This document shows positions 1-11,725 of a DNA stretch of 64,000 nt, piece after piece. Each line of letters starts with the position of its first letter. Position 1 is the stretch's first letter. A model generated the notes under the pieces. It had not been told where the DNA came from, ran no database searches, and saw nothing but the letters and a program-made list of their open reading frames with translations. The DNA is from Scortum barcoo (lineage: Eukaryota > Chordata > Actinopteri > Centrarchiformes > Terapontidae). The stretch spans positions 22,752,303 through 22,816,302 of the forward strand of contig CM041534.1 of assembly GCA_023238725.1 (NCBI GenBank), read 5' to 3'. Both the position numbers and the translations under genes were made by a program.

Positions 1-819
1 TTTTTTTCTGAAAAAAAAAAATGTGAAAATGAAACTCAAATAGTTAACATCCCCCTTTTTAATGTTGCTGGTTGTGCCGTCGTATCCACTGTGGGACAGA
101 AGAGAGACTGATGTGTGACGGGTTGTCTTAGCCTGTCACTGCGCTCAGAAAGACTATCCATACCGTCCCCACTGCAGCAGACGTCCTTCATCCTCCATAA
201 TCCTACAGAACATCGGCCTGTCATAATAAACGTCCACGTGCAAGGACCCACCGACACACCGGGCCCCTCTGAGCCCGCCAAGGACACCCTGACAGTAGAT
301 CTGTCATCACGACGGCTTTAAAACATTTTAAATGTGGATTCACTCCCAAGGTCCCGTCTCCAGCCATTAACTCACCCGGGCACTTATTCCCATAATGTGA
401 AAGCAGCATTATTCTCATTTAACGCTGACTTTTACAACGACGGCCCCACAGCTGAACTGCAACAACAAATTCTGGGTTCAACGAGACAGTTGGAAAAAAA
501 CGACTTTTGTGTAAAAATGCTTTGTTTATTCCATTTAGGAATTCCCACAATGCACGTTGAATATTGGCAATAAAGTCTAATGAATAAAGACGCCCTTAAG
601 GGTATCTTTGCAATGATATTACAAGCCAAAGAAAAGACCCACAACCTTTTTACACACCGAAGCACCTTCGTACAGTCAGACCATGTCTTTTATTATCACT
701 CATTATTTTGTAATGTTGGCATCAAGCAGCTCATATTAGAAAAGCATTGGTGGGAAAAGTCTTCATCTGATTCTTTTAATATTGAGGCTTTTGATATTTT
801 GCAATAAAAGGTCTCTTGG
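1..819. other. Unique-looking non-coding DNA
   Basis: Only short overlapping open frames without splice or domain support are present. I see no repeat or RNA gene here. Confidence 0.55.
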
Positions 820-870
820 ATGAAAATGACTAATGGTCTAATTCACAATGAGCGATGCACAGAGCTGCAA
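820..870 (+). repeat. Left arm of a perfect 51-bp inverted repeat
   Basis: These 51 bases are the exact reverse complement of 4756-4806. The match begins ATGAAAATGACTAATGG and ends GAGCTGCAA, and breaks immediately on both sides. No target-site duplication flanks the pair and no transposase frame lies between the arms. Confidence 0.85.
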
Positions 871-3800
871 TGTTACTCTACAATCCACATAATGCACATC
901 CTGGACAAAGAGGACAACATAAAGGTCGTTTGGCTTTAGAGACTTATCGGTAAAGAAACAGATACTAGATTAAGTCCAATAGCTTACTTCCTTTCACAAC
1001 ATGAATGTGCAATCTGATTACGGATGTTTTAGGCTGATAGTGGCACTAAAATAAAGGTCAAGCAGGTCACAGAAAACAGATATATAATCAGTGTGTATGC
1101 ACGAAAATCTTGTGTACACTTTTTGCACATGTAATCTGGTATTTTTAAGTAAGACGTGGACGTGAAAGATACAGTGAAATATGCAAGCGTGCTGTAAATG
1201 TTGTGATTGATTATCCATCTGATGCTTAACGATAAAAATGGAGGTGTCGTTGCGATGATGGTTTACAGGTACGTGTGATAAATTAGTATTACAGGCTCTA
1301 ACCACAGCTGTGCTTAATGGTCACAGGTAATGACAGTTGTTCTGGTGCTATTGGAGAACCTCGCTGATGCAACACAAGCGGCGTAATTGCACCTCTTCTT
1401 CTTCTTCTCATTAACAGGTTTAATCAGAGGTGGAGTGGCTCAAGTATTGACATGCAAATGGTGTGTTTCTACTCAAACTGTGGGAGCATAAATGAGGTTT
1501 GTAACACATACGCCCACAATGATTTGAATTTATAAAACAAAATCAGGTGTATAAGGTGTTCTTCTATGCTTTCAGTGAATTAAGGTCATTCAGTCCAATT
1601 TAGTCCTGAGCAAAGTGTTGGACACAAAGAAGAACCGACGTGGCCTCCTGTAGGTGGAAACGGTACGGAAAGGCTCTTTTGTTCCTTTAACAATAAGCGC
1701 TGAGCTCATCAACACCCTGTTTATTTGATTTGGGAATTACTTCAAAGCGCTGCAGTCGAACTTTAACACGTCAGCTGCAGCGGAGCCGCCTTCTGCATTG
1801 CAAAGGGACAATCCTCCTTCAAGTGAGCGGCAAAAAAGCCCCCCAAAAAAACAATTGTGCTCTCTGAAAAGATGAATAAGCGCTCCCTTTTTTAATCTTT
1901 AACGAGTTGCCCTGGTGTACGGTGGAGAACGCCCTCGGAGGTGCATGTTAAACAGTCTTAATCGAGACAGTTTTGTGGCGTGTTGTTCTTTTTCCTCTGC
2001 AGAAATGATTTAACACGCACCTCCTCTGGTCCCATCCCTCACTGCATCTACAAATTCTTCGCCTGATACTTAGCCGAGTCGGTGAGGGTGGGTCGAGTTC
2101 AGGAGCTCCTGCAGCAGGAAGGCGAGTAATAGAGTAATCCTAATAAGAAACACAGCAAGATATTATTTCTCTTATTGATCCCTGCCTTCCTCAATGTACC
2201 CGCAGGCACGCTGAACTGACTAAAACCTGTTTACCCCTGCAGGCCACGGGGCGAGAACTAAAATCAGTTAGCGCAGCAAAGAGAATATATTTTATCGTTA
2301 GACTGCAGCAGGAGCGGTGCGGCTGTATTAGCCACATTTGTATGTTTCTTTACCGTCAGGCTGACAGCTTCCTATAGCCACCAGCCATCTCTTACTGTGC
2401 AGACCAAGTGGTACCCATTGCAACAGCTCTCCCCTTTCATACCCCCAGGATGGTGTATACATGTATTATTTGTGCAAGTGTGTGTGTGTGAATGAGTGAG
2501 GCAGTATGTGGATGCCTGCATGCTGCTGTGTGTTATTTGTAATCTTGGTGGCTGCTCCGGGCTGGATTACTCTGTGTTGTAAGTAGAAAACAGTCCTGGT
2601 GTTTTATGATAAATACCCTTTTCTTTCCGCCAGCCACCCCCCCTTATAATGCACACACACACACACTCACAGAGTTAGCTCTCAACCAGGTCGGCCTCCT
2701 CAGTGATCTCACACACATGACATTTTCTGCGGTGAAATTCATTTGTTCTCCACGGCGCTGCTCCCTGAATTCTCATCAACCTACCAAAAGCAGCAGCAGC
2801 CCGGAAATCTGAGGGTTGGCCTTCCACGAGGGACACTTATTTAACTTTAACATCGCATTTGGACCAAAAAAAAACCTCACAGAAAATGCAGAGGTCGCTT
2901 TGTTGGTGATGCCGTGTTGCTCCGGATACCAGTGAGATGATATTATTATCACATCTTATTAACACATTAACACTTTTTGTTTAATACACACAAAATAAAG
3001 ACATATTTTCCAAAGGCTTACCTGCTATTTTGCTATTTCTTATTATCTTATTGTCACCCTGAGTTTGTAGATTGTAGCAAGTAAAAATGTCAACTTTTCA
3101 GTGTTCACTGACATATTTCAGGAAGTAATGACAGACCATATTGATGTAACCTACCACTGCTCTTCTGTCGTAACATGATGCTACCTTTACTGTGAAAACC
3201 AGGACACTCATGTTATGAAAGGTGGAGTTTCTCCCCAGCAGGTTCATTTTAACATCTGTGTGTCTTCGGTTGACACTGACCTTTGAAGGATGCTGCTATC
3301 TGTGCTAAAACCTTTGTGAAAGAGTGAAAGAACTAGCAGAGTTAGTCATAATTAAACACTAACTAGAAAAGCCCATTATGTGAACTCGCCTGCTGGTTAA
3401 CAGTGGTTCCACAGTGGGACTAAATTTTGAGGCAGAAATGTGAAGATTTTAATGCTCAAATGGTAATAATAATGCTTAAATTATGATATAATCATTTCAG
3501 CTCTATTTAAACGTATCCCTTTTGATCTTGATGGGAGGAGAACATGAAGCAATCGCTTTCATTTTTCAAAAAATGGAATAAAGTAAGTGAGCCTTTCCAA
3601 AACATGAATGCAGGTTTTGTTTGAAGCAGAAGTAGGTAACTTATTTAACAATGACTTGAAGTCCGGACACTACATGAGAAAGAGTATCTGACGGAGCTCC
3701 ACTGCACATGACCTATCTCGGACAGAGGATAAACAACAATTTAATGACCAAGCTACGAGAAAACAAGAGAAGAAAACTGAAGAAAAATTAGTTTAACAGA

Positions 3801-4755
3801 AAGAATAATACCGAGTGAATCTGCAAGGATTCTCTCTGGAGAAGAGGTTGTGAGCAACTGGGAACTGGCTGATGAGGATCATGCCTCCCTGCTGCTCAGC
3901 CTTCTCACTGTTTTCTCTTTTTTTTCCTCCCCTTCTCTCCTCTTTCTCTGACTTTTTGCTCATCTCATGAATAGAAAATGTGGAGTCCCTGCAATGCGCT
4001 TGGTTGCTGCCACTGCAGAAGGTCTTAACCATTAGTGAGAATAATCCACAGCGATGAACTCCCGCCTCTCGCACTCCTCCGTAAGCTCCTTTCTGAACTC
4101 TGCCGGCTGGTGGGCTGGAAAGAATGAAAGCCACCATTATCAGCGGTTTGGGCCGCGTGTGACTCAGAGCATGAGTCATTTTGAGCTGTAGAGAGTCTGA
4201 CCTATAAAAAACGGTGACTTTTGTAAATAAGTTAACCTATTTGTATGCTGCCACCTTTCCCACTGTCCCTGGAGTCATACATCTTAGAGCCCTGCAGTGT
4301 TTTTCTTAATCCCACCTGCTCCTGCTGGATTTCTGACCATTACCGTGTGTGTGTGTGTCTCACTTCTACCTGCACAATAGAGCTCCACTGATTTTGTGTC
4401 TTGCTCTGATTTTACTGTGCAGCACCAATAAAGGGAATTATTGGGAAATACTGCTGCTGTTACTCGTGTCACAGTATCTTCTCATTTTTAGAAAACACAC
4501 TCTTGTCTCTGTTTTGGATTTCTGTCCACACTAAGCATTTTGCACTATTGATTTTTACAAAAGAAGTTTTCACCGACCTGAGCTTTAAAAAAAACAAAAC
4601 AAAAAACAAAACAATGATCGTCAACCTTCAGAAAGAAGTCAAAATAACAGGCCATGTTTTCTCACCTGTGATTCTGCAATTAGTATTGACAATGACGTGA
4701 CATGCAAATGAACAGAAAACAGCGATAACAGTGAAAACTCATCTATGACTGCATC
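871..4755. other. Non-coding stretch between the inverted-repeat arms
   Basis: It holds a short CA run (about 2649-2665) and a TG run near 2480. At about 2180-2400 lies a balanced-composition block rich in short AT/GC-mixed motifs that could be a conserved non-coding element; this is inference only. The 128-codon minus-strand frame at 3793-4179 has no recognisable domain. No gene is supported. Confidence 0.5.
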
Positions 4756-4806
4756 TTGCAGCTCTGTGCATCGCTCATTGTGAATTAGACCATTAGTCAT
4801 TTTCAT
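4756..4806 (-). repeat. Right arm of a perfect 51-bp inverted repeat
   Basis: Exact reverse complement of 820-870, about 3.9 kb away. Outside the arm the two copies share no further sequence. It may be a short duplicated element or two copies of a short dispersed repeat; the window alone cannot tell which. Confidence 0.85.
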
Positions 4807-5620
4807 TTCTGTCATCTATGGACAGAAATGCCTATGCAAAATTGAAAAAAATGCAAAAGTATCAAAACCAGACTCACATTATTGATCACTTATTATGACT
4901 AAAACTGTATTCTGAACTGCCCGATGTGAGGATGTGACACGAGTAAATATAAAAAGACAAAAGAGTTGAACTTTTTGTCCTTTGCTTCATTAAGCGATAA
5001 TAAAACTCATTCTGTTCTTTCATAACTTTTTATTATTTAAAGCCGTGTGCCATGCGCCCGGCGCATCAGCAAACAGATGTACGGCTTCAACCGGCTGAGT
5101 CAAAGCCAACCGCGGTGATTTAAAGCTCTGCAGAGATATATTTCCACAGTAGACAAGGCCCCCCTCTTCCTGCTGTCTCTGTTTTCTCTGTATGTGTGAG
5201 AGAGAGAGAGCGAGAGCACCAGGGAGCCCAGGAGGTCGACCTGCATCCATCAGTATCTTCCAGCCAGGTGTGAATGATTTCCACGAAGAGGGAGAGGGGG
5301 GAGGAAGGAAGGATGGGTGGTTGAAGAGAAGATGAAGAGGAGAGACAGGACTCCCACCTGTGTGTCGGTTCAATCTGAGACAAATCCTCGCATATGTCCA
5401 GGTGCTGCATGTGCATCTGGACTGCCATTCAGTGGGTTGTTTCTCACTGTAATACACACACACACACACGCTCATATCAGCCTCCTTCTGAACACACTTC
5501 CCGCGTGACGTTTCCCTTATTCTGCTGACAGAACAAATGCCTGCGCTCTTGTGATTAAAGCTGCTGTCACAGGGCTTTCATCTGAGGCCTCTCCCCCCTC
5601 TCTCTGTCTGTCTCTCTCTC

Positions 5621-5651
<31 letters not shown>

Positions 5652-7294
5652 TTTCTAATTTCTCAGCTCTATCACGCCGCTTCATCACTGGAGCCTCGAC
5701 CGTGCTTCAGAGGAACATTGAGGACCTGACGGCTACAGAAAGGAGGGAAGACAAACCAAGGTTATGAGAGGTGTAGATGAAGGTGTGTGACCAAAACATC
5801 ACTTTTTATATGAGGTGATAAATCTGGTGCATGATGATTTGTACTATACTAGATAAGTTTTAAAAAATAATTCAAGTTAATGGTGCACGGGGTGCAACAC
5901 AACATTCCTCCAAAGTGCTCATATTAATGTACACAAGCTAATTTAGCTTAACTACTTAATGTGGAGGTAAAGTTGCAAGTCAATACACACAAAACCTCTT
6001 ATAATCCCTCTTTGCACAGGAAAAACTGAGAGTCTGCACCAGGTAAGTACAGTAGGTCAAAGTTGAATTAAGACAGACAGTTTGAGTCGTATTTTACTAT
6101 CTTTCACAGCTGGGCTAACTCGAGGGTTTTCCACATCATCAAAAAATATAACTAAGCAGCAGTGTTTTTTGTGGGGCTGCATCTAAAGTGATGTAAATGA
6201 GCGAAAATCTCAATCATGGCGGCACTGTTTCTTTTGATAGATTGCTGCACTTTGATGCGAGTTACACTGTGAGCGTGACACCATAAATATTTTTCGCCGG
6301 CGTAAACAGGCTGTTTGGCGAGCTCACTCTCCACTACAGTACCATCCTTGAATACATAACGCGGTATGAAGCGTATCTGCCACTTCTTGCACAAACAGAG
6401 AAGCAGGTATCATTATTCTTACAAGGCGGCAATATGTTTCCCTAAAAGAGTGAGATACAGCACCGCTGTGGTCAATAGATTACATCGTATGACAGGCCGG
6501 CTGCATTGCATGATGAATTGTTTCTCATTATGTTTTCCAGTTTAGGTTTATCAGAGTGGTTAGTCCCATTACACAGATTTGAGCTACACACTGATGAGAA
6601 CCAAACAATGGCAAACAGGCACTGGTTTCCAAATGCAGAGAAAAATATTGTTGCTTTATTTAATAATTCAAATGCAGTCTTAACTGTTTGTGCTTGCCCA
6701 TTCGACTAATACTGACTAATGGCACTTTTCAGGGTACAAGAGGGAAAAATGTGCTGTTAGTCTGCAGCTAAAATGGTCCATGCTTGTGGTTGTGTTTGGA
6801 CAGGGGTCCTTTGGGGTCCTTGGCCAAAGCGAGATGGGTGTTAAAAGATGTCCAGCAGGCCATTTGACACCTATAAAGCGAACACTTTAAAGGTTTTATT
6901 TAACTTATTTCCTGCAGCAGTGTGCTCTAATATCAGCAGCTGACAGGAAATAAAGTGAGACAGGCTATTCTCTGGCAATGTCACTCTAATTAAACAGTCT
7001 ATGTAAGAGCAGCTTTTCTAATCACAGGTCTCGAGTTCAGCACTACCATCTTCCCATCTACAGTTGAGACAGCGCTGTAATTAAACTGTAAACAATAATG
7101 GATAGAAACAACAATAGTAAATATTGTAACTGCAGTTCACTGCTAAACGACTGAGCTAATAATGGGGAACTACACTCCTAGTTACCTGTTTGTGAACAGT
7201 TTTAGGAATCAGCACAGAGGACCTGTCGTGGACATCACATACTTAAGAGGGCAACATTTCCATGCCAAGATTTTTTTATTTTACTTTTACAGAG
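4807..7294. other. Non-coding stretch with pyrimidine/purine microsatellites
   Basis: It holds a GA run (about 5199-5213), a long TC array (5597-5653) and a candidate 23-nt micro-exon signature at 6020-6042. The longer open frames around 5020-5475 overlap low-complexity sequence and lack any domain. Confidence 0.5.
5597..5653. repeat. TC-rich microsatellite (CT/CTGT)
   Basis: About 57 bp of TC dinucleotides with a few TCTG interruptions are directly visible. On one strand it is a pure polypyrimidine tract. Confidence 0.9.
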
Positions 7295-7495
7295 AAGCAA
7301 GAGAAAGCACACTGACTGAAAACATTACAAGATAGGATGGTTTGTGTGACCCAGGACAGCAAGGCTCTGCAGCGGGTGATTAAAACTGTCCAGAACATCA
7401 TTGGTACTCATCTAAAAAGATATGGGTGAGGTGCCCAGAGGATATTAAAAGACAATACCCAACCCAGTCACTGCCTTATATCTTAACTTTAGGTC
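7295..7495 (+). mobile_element. Decayed LINE (L2/CR1-like) ORF2 C-terminal fragment
   Basis: Translation of 7351-7410 gives DSKALQRVIKTVQNIIGTHL. This resembles the region just after the reverse transcriptase in fish L2/CR1-type LINEs, typically KALQRVVKTAQ-I-G-PLP. Upstream, in another frame, the peptide ESTLTENIT followed by a stop matches the preceding ES-LT--IT segment. Downstream, RILKDNTQPSHCL matches the conserved I-KD-THP-H-L stretch in a shifted frame. Stops and frameshifts show a dead fragment. Family assignment is from recalled consensus, not a search. Confidence 0.7.
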
Positions 7496-10400
7496 ATGCA
7501 TTTTCTGTGTGTAGCATGAATGAGGCCTTGGTACGACGCATAGCAACGTTTCCTGATCAGCCCCCCGGCTTATCAGCTGGATGACACCACTTGTCTAAAA
7601 ACAGTTACCAAATCACTTTTGGTGAATAAATTCGTTTTTAACTTCTGGTAATGTTGTGATTAAGGTCTGGCGAGGTTTACGCAGAAAGACGATGAGGTTA
7701 GGTTTCAGGAAAAGTCATGGTTTGGGTTAAAATAAGTACTTTGTTATAAAAAAAAATATATATATATATATATAAATAACTGACTTGTTGGAAACACAAA
7801 ATGAACAGCAGCCTCCCTTGTTAAAGTCTAATGTATTGTGCATCCATCCATCCAAACCTCCTTTTTCTGCAGATTTTGTCACTCTAACGTCACCCATCGT
7901 AATCACTACATCTGCTGCAGGGCTTTGTCACTTTAACGTAAACATCGGTCTTTCTGGAGTTTTCCAAAGCAAAAGAGGAAGATAGTCTGATTTAGTTGTA
8001 CAAACAACAACAGATTACATACTGAATTGCATCTCACCAAGTTAAATATTAACTGTGGTTCCCAATACAACCAAATCTACAAAGAGCAAAGCAAATAATA
8101 TGAAAGTGTGGGAAAAACATGAGGAGAGGTTGTTTCAAGACAAAATAATCCTCCTCAGGCAGCTTTGGGTGCAATAGGAGGGATAGATGAGAGTTAGTGC
8201 TTCTAAATATCCCTGTTTTTCACACAGGCTTTACAGGGGGTGAGTACATCTGCTGCTGCACAACAGAACATTAAGCTGTGCAGCAGTAAGGCCTGAAAAC
8301 AAGCCACGAAGATCCACCACGTTTAGTTTTTTCTTCCACAGCGCTCTGCAACATAAGACTAATTGACTGCAGACCGCTGCACAACAGGTCATCTAGATAC
8401 TGGATAACTTGCCCCGCCCCGACTATCCTTCTCGCCGTGTGACGGGCAGCACAGCTGACACATGCAGATCAGCGCTAACACTCTCACAAAAGGAGCCGGG
8501 GAGAGTCCTAATCACGTCAGACAGCCGGGAAGAATCTACCTCTCAACAGCAACACCGCACATGACCAGACTCAGATCTCATTTTGACACTCGCCTATCAG
8601 AGCCCCGTCAGCAGAGCTCGCTCCTTTTAGTGTGGAGTCAACAAGGCTTTTCACCTTGCCTACAAGTGTGGCCATTCAAAGCTGCTCTGAACACTTTTGC
8701 CTTCAAATGTGGGTGAAGGACTTTGTTTGACTGGAGCATCCTACAAAAACACACACTCCAGCTGGTCCTGGCTCACACGCTGCAGTGCAGGTCATTCCGA
8801 CTGCCTCTGCATGTGTTTTCAAAGGACTGATATGCAAAGACGACTGACTGAGCTTCTGTTGGAGGATGAGGTAAAACAGAACTAAATCTGCAGCAGCTGA
8901 AATGTGGCGACGAGCCAAAAGGCTGTCCATCATCCTCTCATTTCCAGGGGCAAACGCTTGACCGGTCTACTGTTATTTTCGAAATTATTACACTGCCGGT
9001 AAAGGGTAGGACACTCACCGGGTCTGCTGCCAACTCACCATCCACTCCAGCAGACAGAAACCCACGCCTCTTTCTCTGAGAGCGATACAACAGCCGAGGC
9101 TTCGAGACGCCCTCCTCGTCCAACCCACCGTCACCGTATGTGGAGCCATAGATCAGCCTGTCAAACACTTCTCTCTAACTTCTAAGCTCTTGTCCACAGC
9201 AGCCCTCAATCCAGAAATTATAAAAATAAAGTGGCCAAGTGCTTTTCTTTACTTTGGGCTTTTTCACCTGCTACACCCAAAGTTCACTTCAGGAAACTGC
9301 TGAATACTAAATAATGACAATGTTTTAGTTATTTATGCACATAATATTCAGAAAACATGGACTATGAGCTGTAAAACCACGAGAACACAAATTTACGGCT
9401 TAGCAAGTGAAATTATTGCTGTTACAAAACTGGATGATAAATCCATTTTAAAATATATGATAGTTTATTTTTTCATAATTTCACTGTTATCTTCATTACT
9501 GTTTCTGTAATTGGTCTTTACATTAATAGTAGCTGGGTTTGATGGCTCATATCGTATATCAAAAACAATCTCTGCTGTGAAAACATTTTTATTAAGGACA
9601 TTTTAAAAAGGACATGGCCCTCTATAACCAAGGATGAACCACAGGTATGATTCCCACATACACTTAAATTCAGATGCATTTAGATGAAACAGATGTTGTT
9701 GATGTTCGGTTGCCGCAGTACGGCAGCTAAAACCCGACCAGGGACGAGTCCTGCTGAGGACAAACAGGTAAACCTTCACACTGCTGCAAAAGAGAGCAGA
9801 CAGAAATCCACATCAGCATGACGACTTCTCATCTGCAGACAGACGGGACAGCGTGGGCCATCTCTATTTATGTCAGCAGATTAACCCTTACACCACAGTC
9901 TGAGGTGAAATTAATCAGCCTAATTAAGTGCTTTATACCCTCTGTAATTATGCTTATTTTGTCTGCATCACAGAGTGGATAAAGAGTATTATTGGGAAAG
10001 AATATTAAAAACTGGCATGGAATAATTTGGACATTATCAATGGTTTTTTAAAAATTATTTTAAATAACCACTCCACCGCCTCTTGTCTGACTGTCTCTTT
10101 GGTCCCATTTATTCTTCATCACAAGTCCATTTATTCAAGAAGATTTGTGGTATCTGTAGTTTACTCGAATATTTTCCTTTTCATGACACTTAATAGGATA
10201 CTATTACATTTCAGAGGGAAATATTGAACAATTACTTGACAGCTTTAGTGACTAATTACAGTGAAAATCAAGAGCTAATATACAAAATATTTGAAAAACC
10301 TTTAGAAACGTTACTGTTTCAGCAGTTATTCAATCAATTAATTAGTTGATTCACCAATTATCGTTAGTAAGCCATGAAAATATCCCTGAATAGCTTCTGT

Positions 10401-11662
10401 GAATATTTGATTTGATTGCAGTTTACTGAATCATTTTGAGGTTTGGACTGTTGGTCCGACAAAACAAGACATCTGAAGGTGTCACTCTGTTGATAGCTGC
10501 TTAATTGTGACTACAATACGTATTAAACAGATTGATAAATAAAAGAAATAACCAGCAGATTAATGCAGAATGAAAATAATCTTTTAGCTTAACATTAAAA
10601 AGTTGAAATAACTCCACCTTAAAACAACCACAGAGAAAAGTGCTTCGATATTAATGCATGAGTAAAAATAAACTTTAGTGGTGGAGTATTTTTTCAATAC
10701 AGCAGCAGTATTTCTACTTCCCAAAATAAAAATCTGAATAACTTCCACTGCTGCTGCTCTCTGAGCCTCAGCCAGGTTAAGTACATAAAGTGAACAATTA
10801 AAAGAGGTACCTTCAAGTCTAAATCAATGCGGTTAATTACCAAAAAATCAATACATGGCTAACTGACTCATTATGGTTTTAATAATGCACAATGAGACAA
10901 TTAAATATTAATTAGCATTTTATTAAGTGCTTATTTATTAAGTGGAGGAGAGGCAACTGCATGCATTTTTAAATAGGATGCTACAGACTGCAGGAATGGA
11001 AGAAATGTTTTCTCAGGGATATTTCTATTTGTTAAAAGAAGCAAATTGTTCTGTTGTATTAATGGCTGCATAACATGCTAACACACATGAACAACATATA
11101 TGCAGGAATGAAAAGGATTAAATGTTTTTGATTTGCCTGCAGCTGCCATCTGTACGACAACCAGGCGGGGCCGCTGTGTTATCACAGGTAGATACGTTTA
11201 CATCTTCTTCAGGAATATCTGGATGATTTCTCCGAGACATTAATGAGATATTTGCTTGAATATAAATGTCATGACGGTACATTGATCTGACTCAAGTGTT
11301 AATTCCCCCAAAAGACTCCATTATGAAATACAAAATTGGTTTAATAATGTTCCCTTTATTACAAACTGGGACCACGAGGGACATGTTGGAGGAAAAATAA
11401 GTAAAGAAAACGATTACAATCCAGAGAACAGACTGTTCTGTCCTGTGAGCCAAAAACCAAACCAAAACCTGATGAACGAGGCCTGGAATAAAAAGTGGAA
11501 GCAAAGTGGGAACATCCAGATCGACTCTCGCTGAAGATTAAAATGCTGCGCTTGCTGCTTTTTAATGCTGCATTCAGGCACTAAATGTCAGCCGACTGCA
11601 AGTCTCACAATGACAACACCGTGCTGATATTTAGCTGGTATTTGGTCATAATCCAAAGTGGA
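7496..11662. other. Non-coding stretch, largely unique
   Basis: It contains a short TA array (7756-7775). The ORF at 8462-8716 and its neighbours show no domain. AT-rich blocks near 10.8-11.0 kb have homeodomain-like TAAT motifs but nothing decisive. Confidence 0.5.
7756..7775. repeat. TA microsatellite
   Basis: About 20 bp of alternating AT follow an A run. Confidence 0.85.
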
Positions 11663-11725
11663 TGAAAAGTTAAGGGGTCACCAAAAACATTTGAATTTAT
11701 CTTGAGGGGGACATTCACTAAAATG
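11663..11725. repeat. Fragment of a dispersed teleost repeat
   Basis: The stretch AAAGTTAAGGGGTCACCAAA followed by TTGAATTTATC-TGAGGGG-ACATTCA resembles the common fish repeat phrase 'AAGTCAGGGGATCACCAAAG...ATTCATCCTCTGGGGACCATGAATG'. A second fragment of the same phrase is at 42988-43036. Assignment is by recall. Confidence 0.5.

Noticed and set aside
820..4806. Inverted repeat considered as DNA-transposon ends
   Set aside because: There is no flanking target duplication, no transposase remnant inside, and the arm ends do not look like known terminal motifs.
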